Shown here: positions 55,678-63,966 of the stretch, in pieces
Numbering within the stretch: position 1 is the stretch's first letter
Layout: every line of letters begins with the position of its first letter
Assembly (NCBI RefSeq): GCF_000425405.1
Contig: NZ_KE384363.1
Span: 353,955 to 417,954, forward strand
DNA length: 64,000 nt
Origin: Ferrimonas kyonanensis DSM 18153
Lineage (GTDB): Bacteria; Pseudomonadota; Gammaproteobacteria; Enterobacterales; Shewanellaceae
Reading direction: 5' to 3'
Program-made: the position numbers and the translations under genes
Notes under the pieces: generated by a model
The model's database searches: none
Told to the model about the DNA's origin: nothing
The model's input: the letters and a program-made list of their open reading frames with translations, nothing else

Positions 55678-56277
55678 TTACAGTTCTCGGCGTCCGCTCA
55701 GTGACAGTGCCAAGGTGGTACCATCGACGTACTCCAGTTCGCCGCCCACCGGAACCCCGTGGGCAATGCGGCTGACGCGCACCGAGGTGTCTCGGCACAT
55801 ATCGGCAATGTACTGGGCCGTCGCATCCCCCTCGACCGTCGGATTGGTGGCCAGAATCAGCTCCTGAGGGCGTTCTTCCAGCAACAGTTGCTCCAATCGA
55901 TCCAGACCGATCTCGTCTGGCCCGAGGCCGTCCAAAGGCGACAGGTGTCCCATCAGCACAAAGTAACGGCCGTCGTACTGACCACTGGTCTCAATCGCCA
56001 GCACGTCCGCCGGCGATTCCACCACGCAGATCTGCCCGGACTGGGCGCGCTTGGGGTTGTCGCAGACTGGGCACAGCGGCTGCTCGGTGAAGGTTCGGCA
56101 ACGTTGGCAGTGGCCAACGTCGGCCATCGCTTCCGACAACGCCTGCCCCAGCTTATGGCCGGCGGCGCGATCCCGCTCCAACAACTGAAACGTCATCCGC
56201 TGCGCCGAACGCGGCCCAACCCCTGGTAGACACTGCAGGCTTTTGATCAGCTCATCAACGAGTGGACTGAACTTCAT
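55678..56277 (-). CDS. recR: Recombination mediator RecR
   Basis: 199 residues. The N-terminal HhH region ([20 protein letters not shown]) is followed by a four-Cys zinc finger ([16 protein letters not shown]) and a TOPRIM domain ([34 protein letters not shown]), ending [27 protein letters not shown]. RecR works with RecFO to load RecA at gaps. Its ATG overlaps the ybaB stop (TAATG), so the two are coupled. Confidence 0.97.
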   Translation of the reverse strand: MKFSPLVDELIKSLQCLPGVGPRSAQRMTFQLLERDRAAGHKLGQALSEAMADVGHCQRCRTFTEQPLCPVCDNPKRAQSGQICVVESPADVLAIETSGQYDGRYFVLMGHLSPLDGLGPDEIGLDRLEQLLLEERPQELILATNPTVEGDATAQYIADMCRDTSVRVSRIAHGVPVGGELEYVDGTTLALSLSGRREL

Positions 56278-56606
56278 TAGAACGGCATTTTGAAGCCAGG
56301 AGGCAGGCTCATGCCGCCGGTCAGAGCGCCCATTTTCTCTTTGGAGGTCTCTTCAACGCGGCGGGCTGCATCGTTACAGGCCGCGGCAATCAGGTCTTCC
56401 AGCATCTCTTTGTCGTCTTCCATCAGGGAAGGATCGATCTCAACACGGCGAACGCTGTGGCTGCCGGTCATGGTGATTTTAACCATGCCCGCACCGGACT
56501 CGCCGGTCACTTCCATGTTGGCGATTTCAGCCTGTGCCTGCTGCATCTTTTCCTGCATCTGCTGGGCCTGCTTCATCAGGTTGCCCATTCCACCTTTACC
56601 AAACAT
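56277..56606 (-). CDS. ybaB: Nucleoid-associated protein YbaB/EbfC
   Basis: A 109-residue small DNA-binding protein. Residues 8-35 are the coiled-coil helix [25 protein letters not shown], followed by [21 protein letters not shown] and a terminal helix with [16 protein letters not shown]. Always found between dnaX and recR in this lineage. It forms 'tweezer' dimers and binds DNA broadly. Confidence 0.96.
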   Translation of the reverse strand: MFGKGGMGNLMKQAQQMQEKMQQAQAEIANMEVTGESGAGMVKITMTGSHSVRRVEIDPSLMEDDKEMLEDLIAAACNDAARRVEETSKEKMGALTGGMSLPPGFKMPF

Positions 56607-56714
56607 ATTCGGTTCTCTCTATACTTACTGAGCCACAAAGGGGCTATGTTAACGGATTCAGCTCCGTTGGCGAATACTATTTGTTACTCCGTCCGCTCAG
56701 AAACTCAGACTGGA

Positions 56715-59075
56715 TCACTTATTCTCAGCCTGAGTGTAGCTGATGGACTCATCGATTAACTCGGCATCCAGCTCTGCCATCATCCAACTGACGTGGGGAT
56801 CATCCAGCAGGTTCACCTTGGCCTCGGCCAGGCGCTCTTTATGCAGACGGCGACGAATCTCCAATGGCGTCTCCCGCTGCCGATCCTCACCGACCTCAAT
56901 CTTAAGCTCGATGGGTGCCTGCCACACCGCCACCATTTTATCGCGGATCTGGCTGACCACAGACTCATGCATTAAATGACGCTGTTCAGGCTTAAGCAAC
57001 AGGCGAATGGTGTCCCCTTGTCGATCCATCAGCGAGTTAATGGCCAACTGCCTGGCACGGGCCATCACCCCAAGCTCAAAAATCGCCTGGTACCACTGTT
57101 GATCGTCGGCGCGGCCGCTGACATCCGCAGCAGCAACGGTGGCGGCCGTCGGTTCGACTTCCGGCTGAGGCACTTCCGACTGAGGCGCTTCCGACTGTGG
57201 CACTGAAGGCGGTGGTGCCAATGGCGACACCTCGGTACCGGACTCAACCACAGGCGCCGTGGCAGCCTCAGGGGCCTGAATCGCCGCTGCCGGCGTCGAT
57301 TCGTTATCCCAGGGCGGCGCCGAATCGGCATTCGACTCCGAAGGCGCCGCCACCGGCTCTGTCACAGGCTCTGGCACCGCATCCATTGGCGGTTGCGACC
57401 GGCTGACAGAGGGCTTTGGCGGAATCGGTCTCTGGCTTCGGGGTTCAGCCCCCGCCTGGGGGCTTGGCTTTTTTGACGGGTTATCCTCGGCAGGTCGAGA
57501 CCGGGCCGCCAGCCGCTCGCGATTGGCCATGGCCCGTTCCAAAAGGCTCATAGGCGATTCGGCGGCCGCTGCCGGTTGCGCTGGTGGCGAGTTCGGCGCA
57601 TCGTCCCCTACCACTGCGGGCTGTGGCGGCGTCGGGCTCAATGCCTGGGCCTGTAACTCTTCCATCTGTTGCGCCGCCGACATCGGCGCCTCGGCATCGT
57701 CATAATCCAAATTGCCATGCAGCTGTTGCGCCTGCATCATCAGCATCTGCTGTTCGGCGGCCAACACCTGCGGATCATCACTGCCCGGCGCCTGCGGCGA
57801 CGTCGCCGCCGTCCTCAGCTCTGGCTCTGACTCTGGCTCTTGCGCCTGCACGGCGGGCTGGGGGACGGTTTGCGGTGCCGGTTCAACCGACTGCGCCGCA
57901 GCAGGTTCAGACTTCGCCTGAGCCTGTGGTGCCTGGGGCTCTGGCCGAGCCGCAGGCGTAACCGGCAATCCGGGCTCCAGAGGTTCAATCTCGGTTACCG
58001 GTGAAAATGCCAGTGTGCGCAGCAAGGTCATCTCCAGCCCACTGCGTGGCTCCGGTGCCAAAGGCAGATCCCGGCGACCTTCCGCCAGCATCTGATACCA
58101 CAGCTGAACCTGCTCCCGGCTCAGGCGGGTAGCCAACTGCAACAACGCCTGCGAATGGGGCTGCAGTTTACTGGCGGTAACCGAAAACTGGGTCATGGCG
58201 ACGTTGTGCAGCAACTCCAGCAACTGTTTGAGCAGCTCATCGTAATCCGGTGCAAACTGGTCGATCTCGGCCAGAGTCGACATCACCCCCTGCAGATCGC
58301 CGGCGACCAAAGCATGCAACAGGTTCAAGCTGTAACTGCTATCCAAAGTGCCGAGCATCGCCTGCACTTCCGCCAGGGCAATACCACCATTGCCATGCGC
58401 AATGGCTTGATCGGTGAGGCTCATGGCATCTCGAACACTGCCATCGGCGGCTTGTGCCAACAGGTTCAGCGCCTGAGGTTCAAACGCCACCCCTTCCCCT
58501 TTAAGGACGGTCTCCAGGTGAGCGGCGATTTTTTCGCTGGACAGGCTTTTCAGATTGAACTGCAAACAACGGGACAGCACCGTGACCGGCAGCTTTTGCG
58601 GATCCGTGGTGGCCAGCAGGAATTTAACGTGCGGTGGCGGCTCTTCCAGTGTCTTCAGCAGGGCATTGAAACTGTGACGAGACAACATGTGTACTTCATC
58701 GATCAGGTACACCTTGAAGCGGCCACGGGTCGGTTGGTACTGGACGTTATCCAGAATTTCGCGGGTGTCGTCTACCTTGGTGCGCGATGCCGCATCGATT
58801 TCCATCAGGTCGACAAACCGCCCCTGACTGATCTCCTGGCAGGCACTGCAGGTACCACAGGGCGTGGCGGTGATCCCCTGTTCGCAGTTCAACCCCTTGG
58901 CAAACAGCCGGGCGATACTGGTTTTCCCCACCCCTCGGGTGCCGGTAAACAGATAGGCATGATGCAGACGATCATGCTCAAGGGCGTTGGTGAGGGCGCG
59001 CAACACGTGTTGCTGCCCCACCACCTGCTCGAAATTGGCCGGGCGCCACTTACGCGCCAGAACCTGATATGCCAT
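56715..59075 (-). CDS. dnaX: DNA polymerase III tau subunit (gamma by frameshift)
   Basis: 786 residues as tau. The clamp-loader AAA+ domains I-III have the Walker A TGTRGVGKTSIARLFAKGLNCE, a zinc finger C-x8-C-x2-C-type, Walker B YLIDEVHMLS and the sensor 1 LLATTDPQKLP. Residues 370-640 are a Pro/Gln/Ala-rich linker, and the C-terminal 140 residues bind DnaB and the polymerase alpha subunit. It couples the two replicative polymerases. A complete -1 frameshift signal at codons 534-536 would give a 543-residue gamma. Longer than E. coli tau (643) mainly because of the linker. Confidence 0.96.
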   Translation of the reverse strand: MAYQVLARKWRPANFEQVVGQQHVLRALTNALEHDRLHHAYLFTGTRGVGKTSIARLFAKGLNCEQGITATPCGTCSACQEISQGRFVDLMEIDAASRTKVDDTREILDNVQYQPTRGRFKVYLIDEVHMLSRHSFNALLKTLEEPPPHVKFLLATTDPQKLPVTVLSRCLQFNLKSLSSEKIAAHLETVLKGEGVAFEPQALNLLAQAADGSVRDAMSLTDQAIAHGNGGIALAEVQAMLGTLDSSYSLNLLHALVAGDLQGVMSTLAEIDQFAPDYDELLKQLLELLHNVAMTQFSVTASKLQPHSQALLQLATRLSREQVQLWYQMLAEGRRDLPLAPEPRSGLEMTLLRTLAFSPVTEIEPLEPGLPVTPAARPEPQAPQAQAKSEPAAAQSVEPAPQTVPQPAVQAQEPESEPELRTAATSPQAPGSDDPQVLAAEQQMLMMQAQQLHGNLDYDDAEAPMSAAQQMEELQAQALSPTPPQPAVVGDDAPNSPPAQPAAAAESPMSLLERAMANRERLAARSRPAEDNPSKKPSPQAGAEPRSQRPIPPKPSVSRSQPPMDAVPEPVTEPVAAPSESNADSAPPWDNESTPAAAIQAPEAATAPVVESGTEVSPLAPPPSVPQSEAPQSEVPQPEVEPTAATVAAADVSGRADDQQWYQAIFELGVMARARQLAINSLMDRQGDTIRLLLKPEQRHLMHESVVSQIRDKMVAVWQAPIELKIEVGEDRQRETPLEIRRRLHKERLAEAKVNLLDDPHVSWMMAELDAELIDESISYTQAENK
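57445..57488 (-). promoter_or_regulatory. Programmed -1 ribosomal frameshift signal in dnaX
   Basis: On the minus strand: GAGG, exactly 10 bases, the slippery heptamer A-AAA-AAG in the X-XXY-YYZ frame (TCA AAA AAG), 3 bases, then a 7-bp stem (AGCCCCC / GGGGGCT) with a 4-base loop. After a -1 slip the ribosome reads A-K-P-P-G-G-G and stops at TGA (57447-57445). All three E. coli dnaX elements (internal Shine-Dalgarno, heptamer, hairpin) are present. Confidence 0.88.
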
Positions 59076-59147
59076 GGTGATTCCCGTAATCCAGTGGAGG
59101 CGGATCGCCTCATCAAGACAGAGAGGTTACCACGGGAGAGCAGGCAC

Positions 59148-59174
59148 AAAAAAGCCGGGCATCAAACCCGGCTT
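59148..59174 (-). terminator. Terminator of apt
   Basis: An 8-bp stem (AAGCCGGG / CCCGGCTT) with a 7-base loop ending in six T on the minus strand, 13 bases after the apt stop. Confidence 0.83.
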
Positions 59175-59187
59175 AGCTGACAGACTG

Positions 59188-59733
59188 TTAATCGCCTTCA
59201 AACTCACAGAGTTTGGTAATTGTCAGTCCCAGCGCTTCCAGCTTCTTCTCACCGCCCAGATCCGGCAGAGAGATAACAAAAGCGGAGTGATCAACTTCGC
59301 CGCCCAAGGAGCGGATCAGCTTCACGGTTGCTTCGATGGTGCCACCGGTTGCCAGCAGGTCATCGACAACCAACACCTTGTCACCCGGTACGATGGCGTC
59401 AACGTGCAGTTCCAGCGTGTCCTGGCCATACTCGAGTTCGTATGACTGGCCGATGGTTTTGCGTGGCAGTTTACCCGGCTTACGTACCGGAACAAAACCC
59501 ACGCCCAGAGCGATGGCCAAAGGCGCACCGAACAGGAAACCGCGAGCTTCAGTACCGACGATTTTAGTGATACCGGCGTCGCGGAACTCTTCAGCGAACA
59601 GTTCAATGGACGCGGTAAAAGCCTCGGCACTCTCCATCATGGAGGTGACGTCACGGAACATGATTCCTGGCTTCGGGTAATCCGGTACGGTTTTGATGCT
59701 GTCTTTGATCAGCGTCAGTTTATCTTGGTTCAT
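59188..59733 (-). CDS. apt: Adenine phosphoribosyltransferase
   Basis: 181 residues (E. coli 183). It makes AMP from adenine and PRPP. The PRPP loop [35 protein letters not shown] and [14 protein letters not shown] are diagnostic. ATG at 59733 fits the family N-terminus; the frame extends 60 bases further with non-homologous residues. It lies upstream of dnaX, as in E. coli, but has its own terminator. Confidence 0.96.
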   Translation of the reverse strand: MNQDKLTLIKDSIKTVPDYPKPGIMFRDVTSMMESAEAFTASIELFAEEFRDAGITKIVGTEARGFLFGAPLAIALGVGFVPVRKPGKLPRKTIGQSYELEYGQDTLELHVDAIVPGDKVLVVDDLLATGGTIEATVKLIRSLGGEVDHSAFVISLPDLGGEKKLEALGLTITKLCEFEGD

Positions 59734-59785
59734 GGTTACGGCTTTACCATTTCGCCACAATTGTGGCGGCAAAAACACAATAAAA

Positions 59786-59824
59786 AAGCCCACTTGCTGA
59801 AATAAGGTTCAGCAGATGAGCCTT
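59786..59824 (-). terminator. Terminator of the response-regulator gene
   Basis: A long imperfect stem (AAGCCCACTTGCTGAA paired with TTCAGCAGATGAGCCTT) with a 6-base loop, ending in six T on the minus strand, 28 bases after the stop. Confidence 0.75.
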
Positions 59825-59852
59825 TATGACTACTACCTTTTTCGGCTATAGC

Positions 59853-60248
59853 TTAAGCAGCTTTCGTTTTGGTTGCAACAGACGGATGTAACATTTCCGC
59901 CGCAATTAGTGCTAACTTTTGTTCTGTAAGTGGTTTTTCCAACCATACCGGCACACCACAATCATCCAACTGCTCCATAAAGTCACGGCCACTCTCGGTG
60001 GTGAGCAGAACGATGGGAATGCGTTTGTAAGCGGGAATCTCTCTTAACATTCGGGTCAAATGCGCTCCGTCCATCATCGGCATCACCTGATCCGTCACCA
60101 CGCCGTCGATGGCTTCATTTTTCGCCAGCAACAGCGCCTGCATGCCATTTTCGGCGGTCATTACCATCATCCCGGCCTCGATCAGCGCCTGCTCAATCTT
60201 CGCTCGACTGGCGGCGTTGTCGTCCACTACCATGATTCGCTTGGTCAT
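59853..60248 (-). CDS. Single-domain (CheY-like) response regulator
   Basis: About 131 residues comprising a receiver domain only. IMVVDDNAASRAKI holds the acidic pair, GVVTDQVMPMMDG the phosphoacceptor Asp, PIVLLTTESG the Thr, and VWLEKPLT the conserved Lys. No output domain, so it must act by protein contact. The start is either ATG 60248 or GTG 60257; neither has a well-spaced ribosome site. It is 151 bases downstream of the RiPP operon on the same strand and could be read with it. Partner kinase not in the window. Confidence 0.85.
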   Translation of the reverse strand: MTKRIMVVDDNAASRAKIEQALIEAGMMVMTAENGMQALLLAKNEAIDGVVTDQVMPMMDGAHLTRMLREIPAYKRIPIVLLTTESGRDFMEQLDDCGVPVWLEKPLTEQKLALIAAEMLHPSVATKTKAA

Positions 60249-60408
60249 CCTTCGCACCCAACATCAATTATCATGGGCGCATGGTACGAAACCCCATCCA
60301 AGGGTGATGTGCTGCCGATCACAGCGGTTGCAGAGATTTCGGCGAAATCTGATTAAGTTTGAAACAACTTCACCGCCAATTCAGCCTAGATTCAGTAGCG
60401 GTCGCAAA

Positions 60409-61155
60409 TTACCCCAAGGGTTTGACCACCACCCCACAACGGGCCAACTGCCCCAGCATCTGGATCACACCCTGCTCAATCACGTCGGCAGCAAACTGAT
60501 CAAACTGCTGCTGCATAGCCTCGATGATCGCCGCCAGAGTCGTCGGTTTGTCCACCGACAACTGAGCCAGCAACGCTACGGTCATGGCATTGACCGCCAT
60601 AAAGGCAATCTCCAGCTCCGGATTGCGATACACCAGCAGCAGAGTCTCAACCGGTTCCAGCTCACGCTGATGCGCGGCCGCATGTTGAACCGGATAACGG
60701 TATTGACCGATTTCGGCGACTTGATTCAACAGCAGCGGTGTGGTCACCAGGTCGTCCTGCACCGATAGCGGTTGCTGATGCTCTGCCTCCGGCATCACAT
60801 CCAGTTTCAACTCCAGATACTCGTAATGCGCCAGCTCTCTCATATAAGGAGGATCATTCGGCTGCAGTTGTTTCAGCCCATCCAGATAAACCAGGAATTC
60901 GGCCGCTATGTCCACAAACAGCGGCGAGTGACTGTCATGGTGAGCGAAAAAACGTTCCCGCAGCGCCTGCCAATCGGACTCGCTGTACAACGACTTCAAA
61001 ACCGGAAACCCACTGTCGATGAAGCTGCCGACGTTGTTCAGCATCAGCTCCCGGTAGACCGCCATCCGCGGAGCCGGAACCCGCTGCGGCGCCGGTTGCT
61101 GGGGATCACGAATGTGGGCCATAAACTCCTGCTGCAACGCTTTAAAATCGATCAT
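60409..61155 (-). CDS. hvfC: DUF2063 RiPP partner protein (HvfC/BufC type)
   Basis: 248 residues. The N-terminal DUF2063 domain (LQQEFMAHIRDP, RMAVYRELMLNNVGSFIDSGFPVLKSL, FFAHHDSHSPLFVDIAAEFLVYL) is followed by a beta-rich C-terminal half. In Hvf and bufferin systems this protein binds the precursor leader and presents it to the DUF692 enzyme. Its ATG overlaps the stop of the DUF692 gene (ATGA), so the two are made together. Confidence 0.88.
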   Translation of the reverse strand: MIDFKALQQEFMAHIRDPQQPAPQRVPAPRMAVYRELMLNNVGSFIDSGFPVLKSLYSESDWQALRERFFAHHDSHSPLFVDIAAEFLVYLDGLKQLQPNDPPYMRELAHYEYLELKLDVMPEAEHQQPLSVQDDLVTTPLLLNQVAEIGQYRYPVQHAAAHQRELEPVETLLLVYRNPELEIAFMAVNAMTVALLAQLSVDKPTTLAAIIEAMQQQFDQFAADVIEQGVIQMLGQLARCGVVVKPLG

Positions 61156-61982
61156 GCGCTCTGTTTCACTCCTTTAACGTCGGCGGCAATCTCGTGGATG
61201 CGATCAATTTCACCCACCAACTCCGAGGTTTTCGGCAGGTTAAAGTCCCGCTCAAGCAGGGTGGGGTGAATGCCGTGAAGCTGGTAGGCCCTCTGCAACA
61301 GTCCCCACACCGGGTCATTCACCGGCGCCCCATGGGTGTCCACCAGAAAATCATCCGCCTCCTTATAATGCCCCGCCACATGATAATACGCGGTACGACT
61401 GCCATCGATCCCTTGCAGAAACTCATCGGCATCGTAATTGTGGTTAATGCTATTCACATAGATGTTGTTCACGTCCAGCAGCAGTTTGCAGTCTGCTCGT
61501 TTGAGCACTTCATTGATGAAGGTCACCTCCTCCATCTCAGCCCCGGGCTCGGCGTAGTAGGAGACATTTTCGATGATCAACGGCCGCTCGATGATCTCTT
61601 GCACGGTCCGAATGCGGGCCGCAACGTGATCCACCGCCTCTTCGGTGAAAGGGATCGGCATCAGATCGTACATGTGAGCATTGCCTGAGCAGTAACTCAA
61701 ATGCTCGGAATACAGGTCGATGCCATGGGTATCGAGAAAGCGCTTCACCTGTTTGACAAACTCGATGTCCAAAGGCGCCGGGGCACCGATGGACAACGAC
61801 AGGCCGTGACACACAAAGGGGTACTGCTCGGTCAGCGAACGAAACTTGCGTGCCAACCTGGGAGGCACCTTGAGCCAGTTCTCTGGAGCCACCTCCAAAA
61901 AATTGATGGATGACGGCAGGCCCTCGGTCACAAACTCCTCAACCATCTCTCGCTTTAATCCAAGCCCGGCCCCTGAGATCAT
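61152..61982 (-). CDS. hvfB: DUF692 multinuclear non-heme iron enzyme (MNIO; HvfB/BufB type)
   Basis: 276 residues, TIM-barrel fold. Candidate metal ligands are conserved: H59 in CHGLSLSIG, E93-H94 in YSEHLSY, E138-N139 in IENVSYY, D170 and N172-N173 in LDVNNIYVN, H201 and H205 in HVAGH, and D215/H217 in DTHGAPV. MNIO enzymes oxidise Cys in precursor peptides, forming oxazolone/thioamide-type groups on EGKCG motifs in the Haemophilus Hvf system. ATG at 61982 preferred because AGGAG lies seven bases upstream; an ATG 15 bases earlier overlaps that site. Confidence 0.92.
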   Translation of the reverse strand: MISGAGLGLKREMVEEFVTEGLPSSINFLEVAPENWLKVPPRLARKFRSLTEQYPFVCHGLSLSIGAPAPLDIEFVKQVKRFLDTHGIDLYSEHLSYCSGNAHMYDLMPIPFTEEAVDHVAARIRTVQEIIERPLIIENVSYYAEPGAEMEEVTFINEVLKRADCKLLLDVNNIYVNSINHNYDADEFLQGIDGSRTAYYHVAGHYKEADDFLVDTHGAPVNDPVWGLLQRAYQLHGIHPTLLERDFNLPKTSELVGEIDRIHEIAADVKGVKQSA

Positions 61983-62110
61983 CGCCTTTCTCCTCATTGC
62001 TGTTCACGTTACTGCGGTGTGATTGTTTGAGATTGCTCGCCATTGCGCACTGAAGTTTTCTCGGCTCCAATCTTCAATGGCGATGAATCTGATTCTGGAC
62101 ACCGGATAGC

Positions 62111-62138
62111 AGTGAGGCTGACTCACGCCAGCCTCACT
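62111..62138 (-). other. Hairpin between RiPP precursor and MNIO genes
   Basis: A 10-bp perfect stem (AGTGAGGCTG / CAGCCTCACT) with an 8-base loop just after the precursor stop. No T-run, so it looks like a 3'-end stabiliser or partial attenuator that could allow more precursor than enzyme. Confidence 0.55.
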
Positions 62139-62164
62139 CGGTGTGTCAGAGCATCTGTATGGCG

Positions 62165-62593
62165 TTAGGCTGCGCCACCGCACTTGCCTTCACCACACTT
62201 ACCTTCGCCGGCTTTCTTTTCGCCGCCGCACTTGCCTTCACCACACTTACCTTCGCCGGCTTTCTTTTCACCGCCGCACTTACCTTCACCACATTTCCCT
62301 TCGCCGGCTTTCTTTTCGCCGCCGCACTTGCCTTCACCGCATTTCCCTTCGCCGGCTTTCTTTTCGCCGCCGCATTTGCCTTCGCCGCATTTCCCTTCGC
62401 CGGCTTTCTTTTCACCGCCGCACTTACCTTCGCCACACTTACCCTCTTTGTGCTTGTCACCATCCAACTGGTAACCAGAGGTCAGTTCTTGAGCGGCAAA
62501 CGGGTTCGCATCGGCGGCATTCGCGGCCATGGCAGTACCAGCAACACACAGGCCCAACGCTGCTGCAACAGTGGTTTTTTTCATTGAATTCAT
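62165..62593 (-). CDS. hvfA: RiPP precursor with twelve EGKCG motifs (HvfA-like)
   Basis: 142 residues. An N-terminal signal peptide (K-K-T-T-V-A-A-A-L-G-L-C-V-A-G-T-A-M-A) is followed by a leader to residue 49 and then five full 16-residue repeats plus a partial sixth; each unit has two EGKCG motifs, a Gly and EKKAG, giving 12 core cysteines. The EGKCG pentapeptide is the site modified by DUF692/DUF2063 enzymes in Haemophilus HvfA. The product is probably exported and copper-binding. AAGGG lies seven bases before the ATG. First gene of hvfABC; a DoxX-type hvfD was not found beside it. Confidence 0.9.
   Translation of the reverse strand: MNSMKKTTVAAALGLCVAGTAMAANAADANPFAAQELTSGYQLDGDKHKEGKCGEGKCGGEKKAGEGKCGEGKCGGEKKAGEGKCGEGKCGGEKKAGEGKCGEGKCGGEKKAGEGKCGEGKCGGEKKAGEGKCGEGKCGGAA
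62168..62446 (-). repeat. 48-bp tandem repeat coding the EGKCG units
   Basis: Five complete 48-bp units and a sixth of about 39 bp. Units differ mainly at third codon positions (CTT/CTC, TTC/TTT, GAA/GAG choices), so the protein repeat is conserved while the DNA drifts. Selection on the peptide is implied. The array makes long artefactual open frames on the plus strand. Confidence 0.92.
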
Positions 62594-62640
62594 CTTAATA
62601 CCCTTCCTTTCATATCTCGGATGCTTAAACCATTGTTAAC

Positions 62641-62660
62641 CCAGCGTCGTATTTCGCTGG
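62641..62660. other. Inverted repeat upstream of the RiPP precursor
   Basis: CCAGCG, 8 bases, CGCTGG, about 50 bases before the precursor ATG and 160 before dusC. It may be a 5'-leader hairpin or an operator for the cluster; no regulator can be named. Confidence 0.3.
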
Positions 62661-62819
62661 CTTACGATAAGAGACCCAGCCACATCAGGATCTATTTCAC
62701 AATATAACAACTTTTTTTGATCTTGCTGCTTTATTAATCAAGAAACTCCTGTTAGGGATGCTGAAAATGGCCATAACTGCTACACTCCCGCGCCTGAGTT
62801 TTAATCCGTTTTGATGGTC

Positions 62820-63779
62820 ATGAGAGTCGTATTAGCACCAATGGAAGGGGTCATGGACCCATTGATGCGCCAGGTTTTCACCGAGATTGGTGGCTATGAC
62901 CTGTGCGTCACCGAATTTGTCCGGGTGGTAAATCAATGCCTTCCTGAAAAAGTGTATCGTCGACTGTGCCCTGAACTGGCCCAGGGGGGCGCCACACTGG
63001 CCGGCACCCCGGTGCGGGTTCAGTTGCTGGGGCAATCCCCTGAGTGGATGGCGGAAAATGCCGCCTTTGCCTCAGAACTGGGCTCTCCGGGCATTGATCT
63101 TAATTTTGGCTGTCCAGCTAAATCCGTGAATCGCTCCAATGGCGGCGCGGTAATGCTGAAAACTCCGGAACAGCTGCACCAGGTAGTGAAAGCGGTGCGC
63201 GCCGCGGTACCGACCCACTTGCCCGTTACCGCGAAAGTACGCCTCGGCTGGGACAGTTGCGACAACGCCATGGAAATTGCCGATGCCGCTGCCAGCGGCG
63301 GCGCCGACGAATTGGCCATTCACGCCCGCACCAAGGCCGACGGCTATCGGGCCGAGCGAATCAACTGGGCACGGATTAAGCCCATCGCCCAGGCCCTGTC
63401 GATTCCTGTGGTCGCTAATGGTGAGATCTGGAACCGACAAGATGCCCTCAACTGCCTCGACCAGAGTGGCTGCCAGGACATCATGCTGGGTCGCGGCGCC
63501 CTGGCGGTGCCCAACCTGGCGAAAGTGGTCCGGGGAGAACAGGCTCGGTACGACTGGCACCAGGTGGTGGCGTTGATGGCCAATTACGCTCAACGGGAAA
63601 TCGATGGCGAGAAATGGATCTATTTCCCCAATCGAATCAAGCAGTGGCTGCGTTATATCATCATGCAGTACCCGGAAGCCGAACCCTTTTTCTGCCAGTT
63701 ACGGGTACTAAGGGACGTTGATGAGATCATCGCCACCCTATATAAAGAGGAAGAACGGGCTCAGCGCGCCCTCGCCTGA
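62820..63779 (+). CDS. dusC: tRNA-dihydrouridine(16) synthase
   Basis: 319 residues. A TIM-barrel FMN enzyme: LAPMEGVMDPLMRQVF at the FMN site, the catalytic Cys in DLNFGCPAKSVNRSNGGAVML, HARTKADGY and VVANGEIW, then a helical tRNA-binding domain. The DusC-type opening RVVLAPMEGVMD and the helical tail with WIYFPNRIKQWLRYI distinguish it from DusA/DusB. ATG at 62820 matches the family start; ATG at 62814 and TTG at 62811 are alternatives. It reduces U16 in tRNA. Own terminator. Confidence 0.93.
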   Translation: MRVVLAPMEGVMDPLMRQVFTEIGGYDLCVTEFVRVVNQCLPEKVYRRLCPELAQGGATLAGTPVRVQLLGQSPEWMAENAAFASELGSPGIDLNFGCPAKSVNRSNGGAVMLKTPEQLHQVVKAVRAAVPTHLPVTAKVRLGWDSCDNAMEIADAAASGGADELAIHARTKADGYRAERINWARIKPIAQALSIPVVANGEIWNRQDALNCLDQSGCQDIMLGRGALAVPNLAKVVRGEQARYDWHQVVALMANYAQREIDGEKWIYFPNRIKQWLRYIIMQYPEAEPFFCQLRVLRDVDEIIATLYKEEERAQRALA

Positions 63780-63799
63780 GTCCCGTCACCAAACTCAAT

Positions 63800-63828
63800 A
63801 ACGCCTCTATATATAGAGGCGTTTTTTT
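63800..63828 (+). terminator. Terminator of dusC
   Basis: Palindrome AACGCCTCTATA / TATAGAGGCGTT followed by seven T, 20 bases after the stop. Confidence 0.88.
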
Positions 63829-63845
63829 ATCTTTCCTCAAACCCG

Positions 63846-63908
63846 TCGCCCTTGCGAACGCGAGGGCCACCTCCTCCATCCAGTCACCCTTACAAACGCG
63901 AGGGTCCA
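63846..63908. repeat. Two copies of a hairpin-forming 24/25-bp repeat
   Basis: The units start TCGCCCTTGCGAACGCG and TCACCCTTACAAACGCG, 38 bp apart, and differ at four or five positions. The first forms CCCTTGCG-AA-CGCGAGGG, an 8-bp stem. Probably a small intergenic repeat family; copy number elsewhere cannot be judged here. Confidence 0.5.
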
Positions 63909-63940
63909 GTGGCTTTGGGTTGATTGTGAAAAAAAGACAC

Positions 63941-63966
63941 TGGGTACCCGCCTACGCGGGCACGAC
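63941..63966. repeat. REP-like palindromic element
   Basis: CCCGC-CTAC-GCGGG embedded in TGGGTA...CACGAC resembles the very common proteobacterial intergenic element with a CCCGCnnnnGCGGG core. Only one copy is in the window. Confidence 0.4.

Noticed and set aside
62165..62446. CRISPR-like array
   Set aside because: The 48-bp units are contiguous, in frame and coding, with no spacers.
62141..62598. Three long plus-strand frames opposite the RiPP precursor
   Set aside because: They are mirror images of the 48-bp repeat array and lack good ribosome sites. The minus frame has a signal peptide, a ribosome site and the known EGKCG motif.
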